This document shows, one piece after another, positions 59,491 through 64,000 of a stretch of DNA of 64,000 bases. The notes beneath the pieces were generated by a model. That model ran no database searches. It saw only the letters and a list, made by a program, of their open reading frames with translations, and was not told the origin of the DNA. This DNA is from Novosphingobium sp. ZN18A2 (GTDB lineage: Bacteria > Pseudomonadota > Alphaproteobacteria > Sphingomonadales > Sphingomonadaceae): NCBI RefSeq assembly GCF_036784765.1, contig NZ_CP136651.1:2790001-2854000 (forward strand), given 5' to 3'. The translations under genes and the position numbers were made by a program. Within the stretch, counting starts at the first letter, position 1, and the number at the start of each line of letters is the position of its first letter.

Positions 59491-60408
59491 ATGGGCCTTG
59501 CCATGAGCGAAGACCCCACGCGCCCCGACCAGACGCCGCGCCAACTTGTAGACGACCTGATCCACCTGCTTGAAGTGCAGGTGACGGGCGAGGACACGTT
59601 TCTTGGCCGCAAGAAGCCCGATGGCGTGGGCCGCGTGTTCGGCGGCCAGGTGATCGCCCAGGCGCTCGCCTCTGCCGAAACAACGGTCGACCCGGCCCGC
59701 CCCGCACACTCTCTCCACGCCTATTTCCTGCGCGGGGGCAGCGAAGGAATCGACATCGATTACCGCGTGGAACGCGATTTCGACGGCGGCAGCTTTTCCA
59801 ACCGCCGCGTCGTGGCAAGCCAGCAGGGCCGCCCGATCCTGAACCTTACCGCCAGCTTCCAGCGGCACGAGGACGGGCTGCACCATGCCGACGCACCGAT
59901 GCCGGACGTGCCCCCGCCCGACGATCTTGAACCGGAGGCCGAAGTGCGCCGGCGCTTTGCCGAGCAGGCCCGGCCCGAAGCACGGCACCATTTCCTCAGC
60001 CCGCGTCCCATCGAAATGCGCGCGGTCGAGGGACGGCACTGGCTGAACGAAGGCCCGGCCGCGCCCGTCTCGCATTCGTGGTTCCGCACTGTCGCGCCCC
60101 TGCCCGACGATCCGCGCATTCATCGTGCGGTCCTGGCCTATGCCAGCGACATGAGCCTGCTGGGAACATGCGCCCTGCCCCACGGCCTTTCATGGGCGCG
60201 CGGCGAGATCATCAGCGCCAGCCTGGATCACGCCTTGTGGTTCCACGAACCGTTCCGCGCCGACGAATGGCTGCTTTATGCCACCGATTCGCCGTGGAGC
60301 GGGAATGGGCGCGGGTTCAACCGGGGGCGCGTGTTCACGCGCGACGGACGCCTTGTAGCCAGCGTGGCGCAGGAAGGGATGATCCGGCGCGCGAAGGCGA
60401 AGGACTGA
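59491..60408 (+). CDS. tesB: Acyl-CoA thioesterase II
   Basis: 305 aa with double hot-dog fold: VGRVFGGQVIAQALASAE (first hot dog), HSLHAYFLRGG, and SLDHALWFHEPFRADEWLLY near the end with the Asp of the catalytic set. Hydrolyses medium- to long-chain acyl-CoAs. AAAGGAGA 4-5 nt upstream supports the ATG at 59491. Confidence 0.93.
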   Translation: MGLAMSEDPTRPDQTPRQLVDDLIHLLEVQVTGEDTFLGRKKPDGVGRVFGGQVIAQALASAETTVDPARPAHSLHAYFLRGGSEGIDIDYRVERDFDGGSFSNRRVVASQQGRPILNLTASFQRHEDGLHHADAPMPDVPPPDDLEPEAEVRRRFAEQARPEARHHFLSPRPIEMRAVEGRHWLNEGPAAPVSHSWFRTVAPLPDDPRIHRAVLAYASDMSLLGTCALPHGLSWARGEIISASLDHALWFHEPFRADEWLLYATDSPWSGNGRGFNRGRVFTRDGRLVASVAQEGMIRRAKAKD

Positions 60409-60419
60409 ACGCGCCGCGA

Positions 60420-61118
60420 TCAGTCCTTGCGGTTGTTGCGGGGCGGCTCTTCCACCGCCAGACGGCTCGCGATGCGGGCGGTCTGCACGATGAAGAACAC
60501 GATCAGCAGCAGCCCCACACCGCCGACGAAAAGATCGAACCATGAAAGCCCCGCGATCACGCCCTGTTCCGGTCCCACCGCCATCATGGAGAAGGTGAGC
60601 GCCAGCAGGACGAAGCGCAGTTCGGTCGGCCCGGCATAGGCATAGGACAGCTTCATCTCGCCCAGCACGCGGACCGACAGGAACGCGTGGATCGACAACA
60701 GCAGGTATCCGGTCAGCGCGACCAGCGCGACGGAAAGCTGCACGTATGGGCTGAACCCGATCCCCGCGACAACCAGGGTGGTCGCCAGACCATCGCAACT
60801 ATGATCGAGGAAATAGCCATAGCGCGGCCGCTCGATCTTGCGGAAGCGCGCAAGGCTGCCGTCCATCGAATCGCCAAACCATTGCACGAAATATCCGGCG
60901 ACGGAGAGCCACAGCCATTCGGCGCCAAGGTTGCTGGTGACATAACCGGCGAACACCGCCAGCGCGCCGACCATGCCGATCGCGGTAAGCATGTCTGGCG
61001 TCACCCATCGGGGCATTCGCGCGCATAACCAGTTGAGCAAGCGTCGTTCCTGCGCCGCAAGGAGGTTTTCCTGAATTCGGTTTATCTGCCTTGCGTTATC
61101 GCCGTGAAGTGTCGCCAT
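60420..61118 (-). CDS. CDP-alcohol phosphatidyltransferase family protein
   Basis: 232 aa. WFGDSMDGSLARFRKIERPRYGYFLDHSCD fits the signature DGxxAR...G...D...D with its metal-binding aspartates. About six TM helices. Transfers a phospho-alcohol group to or from a CDP-activated lipid; the alcohol is unknown. The start at 61118 (MATLHGDN) is chosen over 61151 for its length. Confidence 0.85.
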   Translation of the reverse strand: MATLHGDNARQINRIQENLLAAQERRLLNWLCARMPRWVTPDMLTAIGMVGALAVFAGYVTSNLGAEWLWLSVAGYFVQWFGDSMDGSLARFRKIERPRYGYFLDHSCDGLATTLVVAGIGFSPYVQLSVALVALTGYLLLSIHAFLSVRVLGEMKLSYAYAGPTELRFVLLALTFSMMAVGPEQGVIAGLSWFDLFVGGVGLLLIVFFIVQTARIASRLAVEEPPRNNRKD

Positions 61119-61294
61119 GCCAGCCCTTGCATCCGGGACCAGCCCCGCCATCCGGTCTTCGGATGGGGTCCGCCCCTCGCAAGCCTTGTTGCATAATTAT
61201 TGCAAAAGTCCATGATTTGCCGCTGGAATGGACATTTAGATTGATCTGCCCGTTGCAGCCTGCCCGCTAACGGTCGCCCAACCCGGCAGCCGCT

Positions 61295-63238
61295 TCACCC
61301 GCCCGGATGATAGAAATCATACACTGTTTGCGCCACCGCCGCGCTCACGCCCGGTGCGCGTTTCAGGTCGTCCAGTGCCGCCGCCCTCACCTTGCCAGCC
61401 GTGCCGAAATGCAGCAGCAGCGCGCGCTTGCGCGCCGGGCCGATGCCCGGAATCTCGTCCAGCGGGCTGGCCGTGATCGCGCGGCTGCGCTTTGCGCGGT
61501 GCGCGCCGATCGCATAGCGGTGCACCTCGTCGCGCAGGTTCTGCAAATGGAACAATAGCGGGGAATTTACCGGCAGCGTCTTTTCGCGCCCGTCGGGAAA
61601 ATGGAATACCTCGCGTCCCTCGCGCCCGTGATGCGGCCCCTTTGCGATGGCGATCAGCGGCACGTCCTCGATTCCCATTTCCTCCAGCGTCTCGCGCGCG
61701 GCCGTCATCTGCCCCTTGCCGCCATCGATCAGGACAAGGTCGGGCCACATGCCGCTGTCCCGGTCGGGATCTTCCTCTGCCGCGCGGGCGAAGCGGCGCT
61801 GGAACACCTCGCGCATCATGCCGAAATCGTCGTTGGTCTGCGCGCGCTTGATGTTCCATTTGCGGTACTGGCCCTTCACGAAGCCCTCCGGCCCCGCGAC
61901 GATCATCGCGCCCAGTGCCTGCGCGCCCTGGATGTGGCTGTTGTCGTAAACCTCGATCCGTTCGGGCGGCTCGGCCAGTTCAAGGAACTCCGCCAGATCG
62001 CGGTTGATCTTCGCCTTCGTGCCACTTTCCACCAGCCGCCGGTCAAGCGCCTCCACCGCGTTTCGCGATGCCTGCTCCACCAGCCGCCGCCGGTCGCCGC
62101 GCTGCCCCTGCGCGATTTCCACCTTGCCGCCGGCCAGTTCTCCCAGCGCTTCGGCCAGAAGGTCGCCTTCGGGCAGTTCCCGGTCGACCAGCACGGTGCG
62201 CGCGGGCGGCACTTCTTCATAGAACTGGGCAAGGAAGCTGGTCAGCACGGCGGCCTCGTCCAGCCCGTCGGTATGCGTGGGAAAGAACGCGCGGTGCCCC
62301 CAGTTCTGGCCGCCGCGAATGAAGAATGCCTGGATGCCGTATTGCCCGCCCTTGGCGGCGATGGCGAACACATCCGCATTCTGCAACGCGCCCGCGTTGA
62401 TCGCCTGGCTTCCCTGGATGAAGGTCGCCGCCCGCAACCGGTCACGCAGCATCGCCGCGCGCTCGAAGTCCAGGTCTTCGGCGGCCTTGCCCATCTGCGC
62501 TTCCAACTCGCGCTGCACGTTTGACGACTTTCCGCCCAGGAAATCCTTCGCCTGGCGCACCAGTTCGGCATAGCCCGTTTCGTCGATCCGTCCGACGCAG
62601 GGGGCCGAGCAACGCTTTATCTGGTAAAGCAGGCAGGGCCGGTCGCGCCGCGAAAAGAAGCTGTCGGTGCAACTGCGCAGCAGGAACAGTTTCTGCAACG
62701 CGTTGATCGTCGTGTTGACCGACCCGGCGCTGGCGAAGGGGCCGTAATAGCTGCCCTTCGCCTTGCGCGCGCCGCGATGCTTCATGATGCGCGGGAAAGC
62801 GTGATCCGCGCGCAGCAGGATAAAGGGGAAGCTCTTGTCGTCGCGCAGAAGCACATTGTAGGGCGGGCGGAAGCGCTTGATCAGCTGCGCTTCCAGAAGC
62901 AGCGCCTCGGCCTCGCTGTTGGTGGTGACGATCGTCATCGAGCGCGTCTGGCTCACCATGCGCTTCAGCCGGTTGGAAAGCCGGTCCACCTGCACATAAT
63001 TCGCCACGCGGTTCTTCAGCGCACGCGCCTTGCCGACATAAAGTACATCACCGCGCGCGTCGCACATCCGATAAACGCCGGGGCGCGGCTTCAGCGTCTT
63101 CAACGTATCGCGGATTGCCGCGATGCCAGCTTCGATATCGGGCTGGTCCGATCCGCGCAGGGTCAGGCTCGCGCGGTCCTCGTTGAACCGTTCGGCGCCT
63201 TTCGGATGGTCTGGAGTTCCGGCGGGAGTGCGGGCCAT
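61295..63238 (-). CDS. uvrC: UvrABC system protein C (excinuclease subunit)
   Basis: 647 aa. GIY-YIG domain (PGVYRMCDARGDVLYVGKARALKNRV), a UVR segment (LEAQMGKAAEDLDFERAAMLRDRLRA), the RNase H-like endonuclease half (EVYDNSHIQGAQALGAMIV ... DLVLIDGGKGQM), and a C-terminal helix-hairpin-helix (DEIPGIGPARKRALLLHFG). Makes both incisions in nucleotide-excision repair. The start at 63238 gives the family length; the frame continues to 63556 without resemblance. Confidence 0.95.
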   Translation of the reverse strand: MARTPAGTPDHPKGAERFNEDRASLTLRGSDQPDIEAGIAAIRDTLKTLKPRPGVYRMCDARGDVLYVGKARALKNRVANYVQVDRLSNRLKRMVSQTRSMTIVTTNSEAEALLLEAQLIKRFRPPYNVLLRDDKSFPFILLRADHAFPRIMKHRGARKAKGSYYGPFASAGSVNTTINALQKLFLLRSCTDSFFSRRDRPCLLYQIKRCSAPCVGRIDETGYAELVRQAKDFLGGKSSNVQRELEAQMGKAAEDLDFERAAMLRDRLRAATFIQGSQAINAGALQNADVFAIAAKGGQYGIQAFFIRGGQNWGHRAFFPTHTDGLDEAAVLTSFLAQFYEEVPPARTVLVDRELPEGDLLAEALGELAGGKVEIAQGQRGDRRRLVEQASRNAVEALDRRLVESGTKAKINRDLAEFLELAEPPERIEVYDNSHIQGAQALGAMIVAGPEGFVKGQYRKWNIKRAQTNDDFGMMREVFQRRFARAAEEDPDRDSGMWPDLVLIDGGKGQMTAARETLEEMGIEDVPLIAIAKGPHHGREGREVFHFPDGREKTLPVNSPLLFHLQNLRDEVHRYAIGAHRAKRSRAITASPLDEIPGIGPARKRALLLHFGTAGKVRAAALDDLKRAPGVSAAVAQTVYDFYHPGG

Positions 63239-63364
63239 GCTTGCCAGATAGTCGCAGACGTCCCGTTTTGGGAGCCCCTCAATCCACCGCAGTCTGTCGC
63301 CTTGCCATGCCCATGCGTTACAGTAAGCTTTTGCGGGCGGACGCCATTGGGGGGCTTCTGGGCC

Positions 63365-64000
63365 ATGGCCGTCGAGATCGAACTCAAGCTTGCCATTGCG
63401 CCGGACGCGGCGGCGCGGCTTTCGCGCGCGTCTTTCCTTGGCAAGCCGCAGCGCACGCGCCACCTTGCCGCGACCTATTACGATACGCCTTCGCAGTCGC
63501 TGCGTACCGCCGGATTCAGCCTGCGCGTGCGGCGCGAGGATCATGCGCTGGTGCAAACGGTGAAGCGTGCGAACGGCGCCGGCGCCGGGCTGATGAAGCG
63601 CGGCGAATGGGATATACCGCTGGACGCGCCCACGCCCGTTATCGACGCGCGCACCGGTGTTCCCGACCTGTTAGAACGCTCAGGCGAAGATCTGCTGCCG
63701 CAGTTTACCGTAACCGTCAGGCGCGAACTGCGCAATCTGCCGCTGACCGACGGGGGCAGCGTGGAAGTCGCGCTCGATACCGGGGTTGCCGAAGCGGACG
63801 AACGCGAGGATCACTTCGCCGAGATCGAGCTGGAGCTTCGCAAGGGCGATCCCGCGGGGCTGTTCGCCCTCGCCCGGCAGGTTGACCGTGTGGTGCCCGC
63901 GCGGCTTGGCGTCACCACCAAGGCCGGGCGCGGCTGGCGCCTGCTCGGCCCGATGGCGAATGCGGTGCGGACGGACCCGCCGACGCTCGACCCCGCGATG
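63365..64000 (+). CDS. CYTH-domain phosphatase, 5' part (cut by window edge)
   Basis: 212 codons, still open at the window end. AVEIELKLAI is the ExExK metal-binding signature of CYTH enzymes, followed by YYDTPSQSLRTAGFSLRVRRE and FAEIELELRKGDPAGLFALA with the later acidic pair. The family includes inorganic triphosphatases, often with a C-terminal CHAD domain, which would lie outside this window. Confidence 0.87.
   Translation, partial: MAVEIELKLAIAPDAAARLSRASFLGKPQRTRHLAATYYDTPSQSLRTAGFSLRVRREDHALVQTVKRANGAGAGLMKRGEWDIPLDAPTPVIDARTGVPDLLERSGEDLLPQFTVTVRRELRNLPLTDGGSVEVALDTGVAEADEREDHFAEIELELRKGDPAGLFALARQVDRVVPARLGVTTKAGRGWRLLGPMANAVRTDPPTLDPAM

Overview
This is a GC-rich stretch of an alphaproteobacterial chromosome, most likely from a sphingomonad (Sphingomonadales; Novosphingobium or Erythrobacter relatives). 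The evidence is the aroA–small membrane protein–cmk order, the TIGR02300 (FYDLN acid) gene beside tRNA-Ala, the Flp pilin, a sphingomonad-style TonB-dependent receptor, and intergenic palindromes built on a CCCTCCCGC core. There is no rRNA, so the genus is not fixed.

Layout. 1-7.0 kb (minus strand): end of S-formylglutathione hydrolase, then a valine/isobutyrate degradation run (mmsB, enoyl-CoA hydratase, 3-hydroxyisobutyryl-CoA hydrolase, isobutyryl-CoA dehydrogenase, mmsA) with two small envelope protein genes inside it and a divergent LysR gene. 8.0-14.4 kb: an FAD-linked 2-hydroxyacid dehydrogenase and a four-gene MacAB/TolC-like export system. 14.5-20.9 kb: a TetR regulator divergent from an acyl-CoA cluster (phosphotransferase, SDR, acyl-CoA dehydrogenase, acyl-CoA synthetase, Zn-alcohol dehydrogenase) that resembles 4-hydroxyacid (levulinate, lva) degradation. 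21-25.8 kb: exported metallo-hydrolase, TonB-dependent receptor and divergent LysR gene. 26.0-27.8 kb: DEAD-box RNA helicase whose stop codon is touched by an IS5-family insertion.

28.69-36.99 kb is an accessory island. It is bounded by an 18-bp direct repeat of the 3' end of tRNA-Met. It holds a broken antitoxin gene, an intact RelE/Xre toxin-antitoxin pair, a complete type II-C CRISPR-Cas system (tracrRNA, cas9, cas1, cas2, an array of 24 repeats and 23 spacers), and the last 42 codons of a tyrosine integrase fused to a truncated final repeat. The array is most plausibly transcribed on the minus strand from promoters inside each repeat, toward a bidirectional terminator shared with cas2. 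The tracrRNA is minus-strand, with its own promoter, anti-repeat, nexus-like hairpin and a UUCG-loop terminator.

The most exciting observation lies between the tracrRNA and cas9. A degenerate CRISPR repeat sits just upstream of the tracrRNA on the same strand. The 12 nt in guide position next to it are identical to a sequence over the probable -10 region of the cas9 promoter. A longer tracrRNA transcript would therefore fold into a natural single guide able to direct Cas9 to its own promoter. This resembles the long tracrRNA (tracr-L) autoregulation known from type II-A Streptococcus pyogenes, but here it is in a type II-C locus.

37-64 kb is core genome: 2H phosphoesterase, mltG-fabF-acpP, aspS, an acyltransferase/JmjC pair, rnd and oxyR, pgsA, an MFS transporter, an EVE protein, a 2OG oxygenase, a ClpP-like periplasmic protein, Flp pilin, a degenerate HWE-type kinase, tRNA-Ala, TIGR02300 protein, aroA, cmk, a cyclophilin, mgtE, tesB, a CDP-alcohol transferase, uvrC and the start of a CYTH phosphatase gene.
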